DNA of 18,272 nucleotides from Verrucomicrobiota bacterium (lineage in GTDB: Bacteria > Verrucomicrobiota > Kiritimatiellia > B70-G9): contig QNAJ01000004.1 of NCBI GenBank assembly GCA_003641465.1, positions 1-18,272 of the forward strand, read 5' to 3'. Below, one piece after another: positions 7,940 through 15,969 of the stretch (position 1 is its first letter; each line of letters starts with the position of its first letter). The notes under the pieces are model-generated. The model had not been told where the DNA came from and made no database searches. It saw nothing but the letters and a program-made list of their open reading frames with translations. A program made the position numbers and the translations under genes.

Positions 7940-8707
7940 GTGGGATTACGGGAATGGTTCAGGCGCCTGCGGAGCGGCGAGCGACAGAGGGATCTTTCAC
8001 CCGCCTTGCGCCGCAGCCGGACGGAACAGATCGCTATACTCCAGGCAGGCTACGAAGAGATGCTGGACCTGGCGCGCACCGTACGATCGCATCTGGAACG
8101 GCAGGCCCAGGTGCAGGAGCGTCTCCTGGGACTTCTGGAAGAGTTGCCCGGATCCTTGCAGAGTGTCCGGCAATTGGGGGAGGGTGCTCAGCGTCAGACT
8201 GAGATCCTGGAGCGCATTAACCAGAATCTGAAGGAGGCGGCACAGGAAGATCGTCGTCTGGCGGACGGCCTCCAGCAGTTTGGCAAAGTCCTGCAGCGCA
8301 TGGACGAAACCTCCCGAGGAACGGCGCGGACCATGGCCAGACTGATGGCCAGGTCCCACGAATCAGAAGAGTTGCTGCGGGAACTGGTGGTCCGATCGGA
8401 GAGGCGTGTGACCATGCTGGTGGCGGCTCTGGCGGTGGTTGCCGTGCTGGCGGCGTGTTCCGCGCTACTTTTCTTTGAACGAAGTGGTCCCCGGCGATCC
8501 GGCGGGACATACGGTTTTTCGGCGGGGAGTGTGACCAAGCCTGCTTCGGAACACAGCGAAGATACGGTAAATCTGGATCACAGTATCGCCGAGCTGGAGG
8601 CCCAAGAAGGTTCCCGGACCGAAACCGAGGCGGCGGAAGACACGGGTGAGGCAACCGATTCCGGCTCCCCTGAGGCAGGCGTAGCCGCAGAAAGCGACAC
8701 GGACTGA
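7940..8707 (+). CDS. Coiled-coil protein with one membrane helix and acidic tail, unknown function
   Basis: A protein of 255 residues starting at GTG 7940 behind a strong ribosome binding site. The basic N-terminus ('GLREWFRRLRSGERQRD') is amphipathic. Residues of about 25-155 are heptad-rich and almost free of Pro/Gly, with runs such as 'RQTEILERINQNLKEAAQED', and read as a long coiled coil. A single hydrophobic helix covers residues 157-179 ('MLVAALAVVAVLAACSALLF'). The C-terminal ~75 residues are low-complexity, rich in Glu/Asp/Ser/Thr and probably disordered. The shape is that of a membrane-anchored scaffold, most likely with the coil in the cytoplasm and the tail outside; topology is inferred. 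I do not recognise the family. It may be co-transcribed with the upstream phosphorylase-like gene. It converges with the glycosyltransferase operon, with 152 bases between stops. Confidence 0.75.
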   Translation: MGLREWFRRLRSGERQRDLSPALRRSRTEQIAILQAGYEEMLDLARTVRSHLERQAQVQERLLGLLEELPGSLQSVRQLGEGAQRQTEILERINQNLKEAAQEDRRLADGLQQFGKVLQRMDETSRGTARTMARLMARSHESEELLRELVVRSERRVTMLVAALAVVAVLAACSALLFFERSGPRRSGGTYGFSAGSVTKPASEHSEDTVNLDHSIAELEAQEGSRTETEAAEDTGEATDSGSPEAGVAAESDTD

Positions 8708-8786
8708 GCGATAAGAGGCGCTCCTGTCCGTGCCGTGGCAGGGTGGAGCCGTTACGCGGGGATCATCATACGGATAAGCTCCGCAT

Positions 8787-8805
8787 GGCGGGGGACGGTC
8801 CCGCC
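8787..8805. terminator. Possible bidirectional hairpin between convergent genes
   Basis: GGCGGG and CCCGCC pair perfectly around a 7-base loop, in the 152 bp gap between the stops of the coiled-coil gene and the last glycosyltransferase. It is not followed by a T-run on either strand, so it is only a weak candidate for terminating both convergent units. A second 6 bp stem can be drawn at 8723-8742. Confidence 0.25.
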
Positions 8806-8859
8806 AGCCCTTGTTCGGAGGTCTCTTTTCCCGGATCCGACCACGCGGAGGTGAATGGT

Positions 8860-10053
8860 CTAGGGCCGACTTTGGATGCATTGCGTTACACAGTGTGTCA
8901 GCCCGTCAAGAAATGCATTTACGCTGAACTTCTCTGCATTTTTCCGGATAACTGCCGGGTCCCATTCTTGAGCCGCCGCCCTCTCGACCGCGGCGGCGAG
9001 CGATTGAGGGTTCTGACTGTCGAAAAGATACCCGGTGCGGCCGGCTACAACGGTTTCCTGGACGCCCCCTCGATCAAAGGCGATGACCGGGGTACCACAG
9101 GCCTGGGCCTCCAGGGGGACCAGGCCGAAGTCCTCTTCGCCCGGGAAGATGACGAATCGTGCCCGCCGGTAGAGGTTGCGGACATCTTCGTCGGGGAGTT
9201 GCCCGAGGAACTCGATATTGGAGGCGGCAAGCGTCTTCAGTTTACGATATTCGGTGCCGGTACCTACAATCCTGAGGGGAAAGCGGAGCTGGTTATACGC
9301 CTTTATGGCGATATCAATCCGCTTGTATGGCACGAGGGCGGACACAATCAGGTCGAATTCTCCGCGGGCTACGCGGGGATCGGGTGTGAAAAAGTCCAGA
9401 TTGACCGGCGGGTAGACCACACGCGCCGGGCGGTGATAGCATACCTCAATCCTACGCTGCACGTGCTGGCTGATGGCGACGAAGAGATCCACCCGGTTCG
9501 AGGATCGGAGATCCCAGGAGCGCAGATATCGGAGCAGTGGAACAGAGGCCGCCCTCACCAGGGGATTACTTCCAAAGTAATCGCGCGGGAATACCCACAC
9601 ATAGCGCATAGGCGTGAAACAGTAACAGAGATGCGGTGTGCCCCGCGGTACCCTCACACCTTTTGCGACACAGTGACTGGTGCTGATCACGATATCGGCT
9701 GGCGGGATGGAGAGGCTTTCGGCGGCCACCGGAAACAGGGGGAGGAACAACCGGTAGCGTGTGAAGATGCCGGGAACCCGTTGCAGGAATGAAGGAAAAA
9801 TCGGATGCCGGTTGATCGTCTCAGACACTGCCGCTGGATTATGGATAAGAGTGTAGATAGGCGCATCGGCAAAGACCTCGCAGAGAAGCTCCAGAACCCT
9901 TTCGCCGCCGCGCATCCCGGTCAACCAGTCATGCACCAGCACCGCCTGCATGCGGCGCAGATCTTCGGCGACGGACAGAGACGGTCGCGGTGGAGGAGCG
10001 GAGCTCCCTGTGCGATCCGGGGCAAGTGAGTGTTGATGCCGGTTGCCGTTCAT
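8860..10053 (-). CDS. GT4 glycosyltransferase, WbaZ-like mannosyltransferase type
   Basis: A protein of 397 residues. ATG 10053 overlaps the stop of the upstream gene in an ATGA, with GAGGG just before it. The GT-B N-domain begins at residue 35 with 'MQAVLVHDWLTGMRGGERVL', a pattern I associate with WbaZ/O-antigen mannosyltransferases. Also visible are 'HCVAKGV' (127-133), the C-domain 'VSALVPYKRIDIAIKAY' (237-253) and the nucleotide-sugar EX7E motif at E307-E315 in 'GEEDFGLVPLE'. It should transfer a sugar, perhaps mannose from GDP-mannose, to a lipid-linked or polysaccharide acceptor at the inner face of the membrane. The donor is inferred from family resemblance only. The first 34 residues are a Pro/Ser-rich extension; Met35 (9951) could be the true start, but it has no ribosome binding site. 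It is the last gene of the three-GT operon. Confidence 0.9.
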   Translation of the reverse strand: MNGNRHQHSLAPDRTGSSAPPPRPSLSVAEDLRRMQAVLVHDWLTGMRGGERVLELLCEVFADAPIYTLIHNPAAVSETINRHPIFPSFLQRVPGIFTRYRLFLPLFPVAAESLSIPPADIVISTSHCVAKGVRVPRGTPHLCYCFTPMRYVWVFPRDYFGSNPLVRAASVPLLRYLRSWDLRSSNRVDLFVAISQHVQRRIEVCYHRPARVVYPPVNLDFFTPDPRVARGEFDLIVSALVPYKRIDIAIKAYNQLRFPLRIVGTGTEYRKLKTLAASNIEFLGQLPDEDVRNLYRRARFVIFPGEEDFGLVPLEAQACGTPVIAFDRGGVQETVVAGRTGYLFDSQNPQSLAAAVERAAAQEWDPAVIRKNAEKFSVNAFLDGLTHCVTQCIQSRP

Positions 10054-11219
10054 TGATTTCCCTCTGATCGAAGGCCGTCCAGAAGTCGGCGGTAGATTGC
10101 GAGGGTACCCCGCGCGGTTCGTTCCCAGGAAAATAGCCGCGCCCGCGCAAGTCCCTTGCAAGTCAGCGTCTGGGCCAGCGAGCGGTCGGTCAGCACCCGT
10201 ACCATCGCTTCGGCCAGGGCTTCCGGGGTAAGCGGGTCTACGTAGAGCGCGGCGTCCGCCGCCACTTCGGGCAGTGCTCCGGCCCGGGAACAGATGACCG
10301 GGCAGCCGCATGCCATGGCTTCGAGCACGGGTAACCCGAATCCTTCACAGCGGGACGGAAGCACTACAGCATGGGCTCGCTGGTATGCCGTGATCATCTC
10401 TTCGGCTGGTACGTATCCTCGCCAGGTGACAGCCGATCCGAGTTTGAGGCGTGTGGCCAGCTGCTCGGCTTCGGGATAGCGCGGATCGGGTGGTCCGATC
10501 ACCTCCAGCCGGACCTGAGGCATGGTCCGTCGCAAGCGGGCAAACGCATTGATCAGCAGGGGAAGATTCTTGTACGGATCACGTCGGCCCACGAAAAGAA
10601 GAAGGGGATATTTTTCCCGTTTCGCCGGATCAGGTTTCAGACCGGCCGGGATGCCCTCGGGAACCACGTGGAGCCTGGATTGCCGCTCTCTGGAGAGATT
10701 GAACTGCGTGACAATGTCGTTGAGGGTGGCATTACTTGGACAAATGACCGCATCGGCCCGCAGGACCGCTTCGCGCACGAGGAATCGGTAAAGGGGCAGG
10801 AGGCGCGATTTCCGCGCACGGGGGGCATGGTCCGGAAAGCGGAGAGGTATGAGATCGTGGATGGTGACCACACACGCCGGCGACCCCTGCCTTTTCCGGG
10901 GAAACGTCAGAAAGGGTATCATGTAGTTCGGCCCGTGGTACAGATCAGCCCTGGCCCGGATGCGGACAGGGAGCGTAAATTGCCCTGCGATGGAAAAAGG
11001 TCTCCAGGGAACCAGCCAGACCTGACAGTTCGCATGTCGGGACAGGTGGTGTGTTTCCCGTCGGGCAAGGGATTCATCATCGAAAAGCAGGTGGTATTCT
11101 TCATCTGCGCCGACAGACAGCAGCGCACGGACAAGTTCGCGGGTGTACACACCGATTCCGCTGGATTGATGAAGGATCCAGCGGCAGTCGATTACTATTC
11201 TTTTTCGGCCTGATTTCAT
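10050..11219 (-). CDS. GT4 glycosyltransferase
   Basis: A protein of 389 residues with a GT-B fold. The N-domain has the acceptor-side glycine loop in 'SSGIGVYTRELV' (19-30) and 'VVTIHDLIPLRFPD' (117-130), typical of GT4 enzymes of mannan/O-antigen loci. The C-domain has 'LLFVGRRDPYKNLPLLI' (207-223) and EX7E at E292-E300 in 'CEGFGLPVLEAMACG'. ATG 11219 overlaps the TGA of the upstream GT gene, and its own stop overlaps the start of the downstream GT gene, again as ATGA. It is the middle of three tightly coupled enzymes. Donor and acceptor sugars cannot be read from sequence. No signal peptide or membrane helix is present, so it acts at the cytoplasmic face. Confidence 0.92.
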   Translation of the reverse strand: MKSGRKRIVIDCRWILHQSSGIGVYTRELVRALLSVGADEEYHLLFDDESLARRETHHLSRHANCQVWLVPWRPFSIAGQFTLPVRIRARADLYHGPNYMIPFLTFPRKRQGSPACVVTIHDLIPLRFPDHAPRARKSRLLPLYRFLVREAVLRADAVICPSNATLNDIVTQFNLSRERQSRLHVVPEGIPAGLKPDPAKREKYPLLLFVGRRDPYKNLPLLINAFARLRRTMPQVRLEVIGPPDPRYPEAEQLATRLKLGSAVTWRGYVPAEEMITAYQRAHAVVLPSRCEGFGLPVLEAMACGCPVICSRAGALPEVAADAALYVDPLTPEALAEAMVRVLTDRSLAQTLTCKGLARARLFSWERTARGTLAIYRRLLDGLRSEGNQ

Positions 11220-12364
11220 CCTTGCCGGTCACGCCCGATTGAGACCAGGCGCTGATAATTTTCCCACATGGTACGTGCGGCGTCCTCCCAGCGGTATTGT
11301 CGGGCATAGTCCGGACCGCGGCTGGCACTGAGGTGTCTCCAGTCGCTGTCCGACAGAGCCCGGCGGATGGTTTCCCCCCATCGGTCGCGGTCAAAACCGT
11401 CCACAAGCTTGGCTGGCGATCCGGTACGCCCGAGTATTTCCGCCAGTGATCCTGCCGCAGATGAAACTACCGGGCAGCCGCAGGCCAGTGCCTCCAGAGG
11501 CGGAAATCCAAATCCTTCGTACAGCGATGGGAAAACGAACAGTTCGGCGCCCGAGTACAAGGCCGTGAGAAGGTGGTCGTTGATCCCTGCGAGCCAACGG
11601 ATATGCCCGCGCCGGGAGGAAGTCCGGATGCGTTCCAGGATCGGCGTGCATTTCCATCCCCTTCGTCCCACGATCACCAAGTCGCCGTCAAACTCTTCCA
11701 GGCCCTCAAAAACCTCTATCAGAAAGGCATGATTTTTTCTGGGTTCAATTGTCCCCACCGTGAGGATGTAGGGGCGGGGCAGAGAGAGCAAGAGCCGCAT
11801 CCGCGCTATCTCCGGTTCCTCCTGCGGGAAAAAGCGCGTATCGATGCCGGGATAGACTACGCTCAGGCGATCAGACTTCACCTCCAGCAGATCTTCCGCC
11901 TCTCGGGCGGAAAACTCGGAATCAGTCACAATCAGGTCGGCGCGGGATACGGTATCCCGGATGCGGGCAGTCAGGTATTGTAAGTTCTTTTCCTCGGTGG
12001 TGTCTGGCAATCGGATGAATGACAGGTCATGAATCGTGACCACCGAGCGGCCCCGATGCAGTGGGGGCAGGATGAAATTAGGGAAATGATATACATCCGC
12101 TTCCCCGGCAAGCTGGTCAAAAGGGGGCCCCATTCCCCGTTTCCAGAGCTGCTGAATAAGGCTGCCCGGTGCAAGACGCCACGGCTTGACAACCGCCTTG
12201 GAGACCGAAGCTGAGCGGGCGCGCCGCAGGAAATCGAAGTAGAACAGGACCAGCTCTGTTTCCGGGGGCAGCGTGGCTGCCAGGTGCCGCACCATCTCAT
12301 GTACGTAGCGGCCAACGCCGGCCGACTGGGCAACTGCCGCCTGAATGTCAACACACACTCTCAT
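11216..12364 (-). CDS. GT4 glycosyltransferase, first gene of the three-GT operon
   Basis: A protein of 382 residues. The frame is open further upstream, but ATG 12364 is chosen because 'MRVCVDIQAA' is the natural first strand of a GT-B domain and a promoter at 12452-12480 excludes the most upstream start (12517). ATG 12403 remains possible; neither has a good ribosome binding site. Motifs are 'SAGVGRYVHEMVRHL' (14-28), 'VVTIHDLSFIRLPD' (108-121), 'ILTVGTIEPRKNHAFLI' (200-216), which contains the conserved E-P-R-K-N loop, and EX7E at E283-E291 in 'YEGFGFPPLEALACG'. The two N-domain motifs and the Gly-Thr-x-E-P-R-K-N loop place it close to WbdA/WbaZ-neighbour mannosyl- or rhamnosyltransferases. 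The donor is not assignable. Translation is coupled to the next GT by ATGA. Confidence 0.9.
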   Translation of the reverse strand: MRVCVDIQAAVAQSAGVGRYVHEMVRHLAATLPPETELVLFYFDFLRRARSASVSKAVVKPWRLAPGSLIQQLWKRGMGPPFDQLAGEADVYHFPNFILPPLHRGRSVVTIHDLSFIRLPDTTEEKNLQYLTARIRDTVSRADLIVTDSEFSAREAEDLLEVKSDRLSVVYPGIDTRFFPQEEPEIARMRLLLSLPRPYILTVGTIEPRKNHAFLIEVFEGLEEFDGDLVIVGRRGWKCTPILERIRTSSRRGHIRWLAGINDHLLTALYSGAELFVFPSLYEGFGFPPLEALACGCPVVSSAAGSLAEILGRTGSPAKLVDGFDRDRWGETIRRALSDSDWRHLSASRGPDYARQYRWEDAARTMWENYQRLVSIGRDRQG

Positions 12365-12451
12365 GGTACATCTCGGATCAACCAGCCTGCGGAGACAATC
12401 CATCGTGGCAGGCGCTCGGTCCGGACTGACGCACCCAACGCGAAACACTGC

Positions 12452-12480
12452 ATAATACCGGGACCTCCGGCCCAAGGCAA
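12452..12480 (-). promoter_or_regulatory. Sigma70-type promoter of the three-GT operon
   Basis: On the minus strand: TTGCCT (12480-12475), a 17-base spacer, then TATTAT (12457-12452). The -35 matches consensus at four of six positions and the -10 at five of six. Transcription would start near 12445, giving a leader of about 80 bases before ATG 12364. The rest of the 254 bp divergent gap holds only a weak TATAAC at 12546-12551 that might serve the opposite gene, without a recognisable -35. Confidence 0.55.
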
Positions 12481-12618
12481 AACTATTGGCGGCTGCGGGA
12501 ATGTGGGAGGATCCCACAGCGCCAACCAGGCCGGTCCCGCCGGATTATAACTCCCGGCACGGCGATAACGAAATAGAGACTGCAGCAGGATTGAAACACA
12601 TGTAGGATCGGCGACGGA

Positions 12619-13773
12619 ATGAAATCGGATCCCCGTTACGCAGCGTCGAAGGTGGCGCTAACGGCGGTTGCCGCCTATGCTCTGTTGCTCGCAGGCCGCC
12701 TCCAGAGGGCGGACTGGAATCCGGGTGTGCTGGTTGTTGCCGGGGACCGCTTTACCGACCGGTCACAGGCAGCCCGATTTCTTCCGGTGCTCAGTAATTC
12801 GCCGGGGTACGATGGTGCGTTCTATTTTCGATTGGCGGTTTCTCCGTGGAATTGGACCGGACGCGTAGCGGGCATTGTTCTGGATGCGCCGGCCTATCGC
12901 GCGCGGCGGATTCTGTATCCCTTCCTGGCGTGGATGTTGGCGCGAGGCGATCCCTTCAGAAGCGCGGTCGCCCTGCTGTTGATCAATTGGCTGGGGCTGG
13001 GCGTGATTGCTTGGCTGGGTGCCCGATGGGCGGTGGGAGAGCGACTTTCGGCGTGGTGGGGTCTGCTTTTCGTCTTCTATGCCGGTTACTTGATGAGTCT
13101 GTTCCGGGACCTCACGGAGATAGTGGCAGGCATGTGCCTGATGGGGGCGCTGGTCGCCTGGAGGGAACATTCTGCTGTGAAACAGTCCGGGCTGCTGGCT
13201 CTCGGGTGTCTGGCGCGGGAGACGGTTGTGCTGGCGGCTGGGGCGGCGGCTATTGATACCCTGATCCGGCGAGGAGGCGGTATGAAGAGATACTTTATGG
13301 CACTTCTCCCCTTTGTCGTATTCGGTGCATGGCAGTTGGTTATAGTGATGCACCTTCCGGGCAACGGTTCGGATACGCGCCTGGCGGCGCTGAATTTTTC
13401 CGCGCCTTTCAAGGGCATAGGACATCTTGTCAGCACGATTTTGACTCAACCGCGTCCGGTACACCTTCTCTGGATGCTGGAATTGAGTGTTCTGGCTCTC
13501 AGTGCGGTCGTGGTTGCCTACCGGCAGATCAAACGCCAGGTGCCGGCGGTGTGGATCGTTGCGGCCTGGGCGGTCTACGCTTTAATGATCATCATGCTGT
13601 CGGAACGCGTGTGGTGCGAGGATTGGGCCTTCGCCCGTGTGGCGTACGAGTACCACCTCCTGAGCTGCGTTATCATGCTGCGCCGACCTCTGAAGCCCGT
13701 GTTCCGGCTGGTGGGCGCATGGTACGTAGTAGTTTGGATGGCTACCGCCGCACATGTCGTACTCAGGCCCTAG
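12619..13773 (+). CDS. Polytopic membrane protein, GT-C-like / cell-surface glycopolymer family
   Basis: A protein of 384 residues from ATG 12619, with a weak AGGA upstream. It has about nine or ten hydrophobic segments, starting at residues ~9-26 and then clustered from ~120 onward. Between the first helix and the cluster is a periplasm-type loop with 'SNSPGYDGAFYFRLA' (59-73) and 'PAYRARRILYPFLAWMLA' (91-108). The 'YDGxFY...RxRRxxYP' pattern resembles the membrane proteins annotated as AZOBR_p60025-type cell-surface glycopolymer formation proteins, which look like GT-C polyprenyl-phosphate-sugar transferases; this assignment is from memory. It reads divergently from the GT operon, and its last 11 bases overlap the end of the convergent fourth GT gene. 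It probably works on the same surface glycan, on the outer side of the membrane. Confidence 0.8.
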   Translation: MKSDPRYAASKVALTAVAAYALLLAGRLQRADWNPGVLVVAGDRFTDRSQAARFLPVLSNSPGYDGAFYFRLAVSPWNWTGRVAGIVLDAPAYRARRILYPFLAWMLARGDPFRSAVALLLINWLGLGVIAWLGARWAVGERLSAWWGLLFVFYAGYLMSLFRDLTEIVAGMCLMGALVAWREHSAVKQSGLLALGCLARETVVLAAGAAAIDTLIRRGGGMKRYFMALLPFVVFGAWQLVIVMHLPGNGSDTRLAALNFSAPFKGIGHLVSTILTQPRPVHLLWMLELSVLALSAVVVAYRQIKRQVPAVWIVAAWAVYALMIIMLSERVWCEDWAFARVAYEYHLLSCVIMLRRPLKPVFRLVGAWYVVVWMATAAHVVLRP

Positions 13774-14986
13774 AATCAGCGCTCTCCGCTGGCACCATCC
13801 GTTGCAGCAGACTTTCAAGTGAGTTTATCAGCTTTTCCCAGTCGAAATGCTGTTCCATGGTGCGACGTGCTGCCAGCCCGATTTCCCGATTGAGGTTCAG
13901 GTCGTTGAGAAGAAGGTCTACATAGGCGGCCATCATTTCCGGCTTGTCCGCCATGAAGCAGTTTCCTCCGGGCTCGGCCGGGATCCCTTCCATTCCCAGA
14001 ACTGTGGACACCACCGGAACTCCTGCGGCCATGGCCTCCAGTACCTTTGCTCTCAGGCCGGAACCGAAACGGACAGGACAGACGAATACGCGGGCACGTT
14101 CCAGATACGCCCGCACATCGGCAACGCGCCCGGTGACTACGATCCGGGAATCCACTTTGGCAAGCGTCCGTACAGCTGGCGGGGGTTCAGGACCCACGAT
14201 GTAGAATCGCATTTCAGGATGACGCGACACGACCCGGGGCCACACACTGGAGGCGAACCAGAGTACGGCGTCGACGTTGGTTTCGTCAGCGAAGCGCCCC
14301 ATGAACATCACTGCTTTTTCGGTTTTTTCAGCCGGGCGAGGCACGAAATGGGTGATGTCCACTCCCGGCGGAACGATGCTTATGTCGAGACCCGGTGCCA
14401 TGGTGAGCAGCCAGTACCTCTCACTCGGGGAGAGCGTGATGATCCAGTCTGCGTTGCGATAGACGGTGAACTCGAATCTTTTCATGCCTGCCATTCTGCA
14501 CGCCAGGGCGCACCAGGCGTGGCTTCCCGGCCGATGCACCCCCAGCGCGCGCAGGCAGCTGAACCAGGGACTGCTGTGACATGAGATTACGCGCCTCACC
14601 GCCGGCAAGTGAGGATTGAGGAGGAAGTACTGCCCCATTACCGAAAACTCGGCGACTGCGACGGGGAACTCGAGTTCTTCGACCATATCCCCAACCACTT
14701 TTTCCATGTGCGGCGAATATGCGCGTGCGAACCACCACGGTCGCCGGAAGCGCAAAGCGCGTGCGAGTATCGCATGGCGCTGTAGAGACGGTCGGGGGAC
14801 GAGTTTTACCCAGCGCACGCTCTCTCGCAGCTCGTCTCCAAGGTGCTGCTTTTCCGGATCACAGAAACAGGCCACCCCCACCTCGTGACCGCGTGCCGCC
14901 AGGCGGCTGAGACGCTGGAAGACGATCTGATAGCCTCCCGCGGAGCCGGAGTGCGGCACGTCATCTACTATGAAAAGGATTCTCAC
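13763..14986 (-). CDS. GT4-type glycosyltransferase, fourth of the locus
   Basis: A protein of 407 residues with a GT-B fold. The N-domain starts 'MRILFIVDDVPHSGSAGGYQ', with a flexible glycine loop at 14-18, followed by 'RLSRLAARGHEV'. The C-domain has 'VMFMGRFADETNVDAVLWF' (226-244), 'FYIVGPEPPP' (261-270) and 'RFGSGLRAKVLEAMAAGVPV' (306-325). The usual first Glu of EX7E is replaced by a serine or glycine of 'FGSG', while the second Glu is E317; this variant is normal for the subgroup that includes exosortase-associated sugar transferases. ATG 14986 overlaps the stop of the upstream PP-loop-like gene as ATGA, so it is translated after it. Sugar specificity is unknown. It is more distant from the three GTs at 8860-12364 than they are from each other. 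Confidence 0.88.
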   Translation of the reverse strand: MRILFIVDDVPHSGSAGGYQIVFQRLSRLAARGHEVGVACFCDPEKQHLGDELRESVRWVKLVPRPSLQRHAILARALRFRRPWWFARAYSPHMEKVVGDMVEELEFPVAVAEFSVMGQYFLLNPHLPAVRRVISCHSSPWFSCLRALGVHRPGSHAWCALACRMAGMKRFEFTVYRNADWIITLSPSERYWLLTMAPGLDISIVPPGVDITHFVPRPAEKTEKAVMFMGRFADETNVDAVLWFASSVWPRVVSRHPEMRFYIVGPEPPPAVRTLAKVDSRIVVTGRVADVRAYLERARVFVCPVRFGSGLRAKVLEAMAAGVPVVSTVLGMEGIPAEPGGNCFMADKPEMMAAYVDLLLNDLNLNREIGLAARRTMEQHFDWEKLINSLESLLQRMVPAESADSRA

Positions 14987-15969
14987 GCTCTGCGATCACA
15001 CAGTTCCGGCCAGACACGAACCGCCAGTTGTCGGCACAGGCTGTCGGGCGCCGGACTTGCTCGCACCCGCCAGGCTTCCCGGGCCGAACGGACACGTACC
15101 GAGACCTCCACATGTCCGGGCAAGTCAGCATATCGGGCGCAGATCGCCGCGGCCAGCCTAACTTCGCCGGGGGAGGCCGTATAGCTGAGCACTGCTGACG
15201 GGCCGGGAAAGTTCTCGACCTTTATCAACAGTTCATACAGGCCGCGCGAGCCTTCGATCAGCAGATTTTCTTCCTGATTGCGTCCGACCACCAAGCGCGC
15301 ATGTTCAGTAAGGCGAAAGTGCCGTCCCACAGCGAGCAGTTCGATATCGCGCCGCGACAAGGGGCCGCCGTACAGGTAAAGATCCCACGCGCGAGAGAAA
15401 TACGATGGATCCCGCAGGCGGCAGTTTGGCCGGCGCGCAAGGGGCATGAGGGAACGGGCTGCGGGGAAAGCGGCAGCCCACGCTTCAGGTGCTGATGAAG
15501 GGTCTCCTGTCTCCGGATTACGGGCGGGATCACACAGAGGTCGGAGGACCTTGCCCTCCTGTCCGGATTTTTCATCTATGAGGTGGAATACGCCGGGAGT
15601 ACGAAGGCGGTCGCCCGGAGAACAGGTATCGCCTGTGATGATGTAGTCTATGCCTTCACGTGCAGCGAACTCGCCGGCGGCGCGCAGCATTGCGGCACGG
15701 CATTCGACGCATACCTGGCTGAGTAACGGTGCGGGCGAGGCCATCTGTCGTTGTAGAACTGCGCTCAGCTCCGGAGTGAAGTCCAGTGCATCGAGTCGAA
15801 GTCCCGGGAACAGTTCCCCGATGTGGCGAATGTCGTTTCGAAAGAAGGATGACTCAAACGCGAGCAGGCGGATATCCATTCTCTCTCGGTCGAGAACCTG
15901 CAGCGCCTTCCACGAACCAGCGTCTCCGTAGGTGAGCAGGATGGCGGTAGGCTTTGACTGGGCATTCAT
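14983..15969 (-). CDS. ThiI/MnmA-like PP-loop-derived protein with degenerate ATP loop
   Basis: A protein of 328 residues; ATG 15969 is preferred over the upstream frame, although its ribosome binding site is poor. The layout matches a family of tRNA-thiouridylase-like proteins with an N-terminal adenine nucleotide alpha-hydrolase domain and a C-terminal NFACT-R/DUF814-like tail. Retained parts are the CxxC at C87/C90 ('SQVCVECRAAML'), 'GIDYIITGDTC' (106-116), 'GKVLRPL' (139-145), a single cysteine C183 in 'RRPNCRLRDP' where relatives have a PAGGC motif, and 'ELLAVGRHFRL'...'VVGRNQEEN' (210-235). The ATP loop, SGGxDS in relatives, reads 'LLTYGDAGSWKA' (11-22), so both glycines' context and the Asp-Ser pair are altered. 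ATP use is therefore uncertain. Relatives are thought to act in tRNA or cofactor sulfur transfer; that role is not proven for this one. It lies 90 bases after the AIR-synthase-like gene. Confidence 0.75.
   Translation of the reverse strand: MNAQSKPTAILLTYGDAGSWKALQVLDRERMDIRLLAFESSFFRNDIRHIGELFPGLRLDALDFTPELSAVLQRQMASPAPLLSQVCVECRAAMLRAAGEFAAREGIDYIITGDTCSPGDRLRTPGVFHLIDEKSGQEGKVLRPLCDPARNPETGDPSSAPEAWAAAFPAARSLMPLARRPNCRLRDPSYFSRAWDLYLYGGPLSRRDIELLAVGRHFRLTEHARLVVGRNQEENLLIEGSRGLYELLIKVENFPGPSAVLSYTASPGEVRLAAAICARYADLPGHVEVSVRVRSAREAWRVRASPAPDSLCRQLAVRVWPELCDRRA

Noticed and set aside
8743..9792. 349-codon + strand frame opposite the WbaZ-like transferase
   Set aside because: The minus strand encodes an intact GT4 with EX7E and HDWLTG motifs; the + frame is a shadow.
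10371..11213. 280-codon + strand frame opposite the middle GT4
   Set aside because: Antisense to an intact GT4; no protein family features.
14983..15969. Naming the PP-loop-like gene mnmA or thiI
   Set aside because: The SGGxDS loop is not intact, there is no THUMP domain as in ThiI, and the C-terminal half differs from MnmA.
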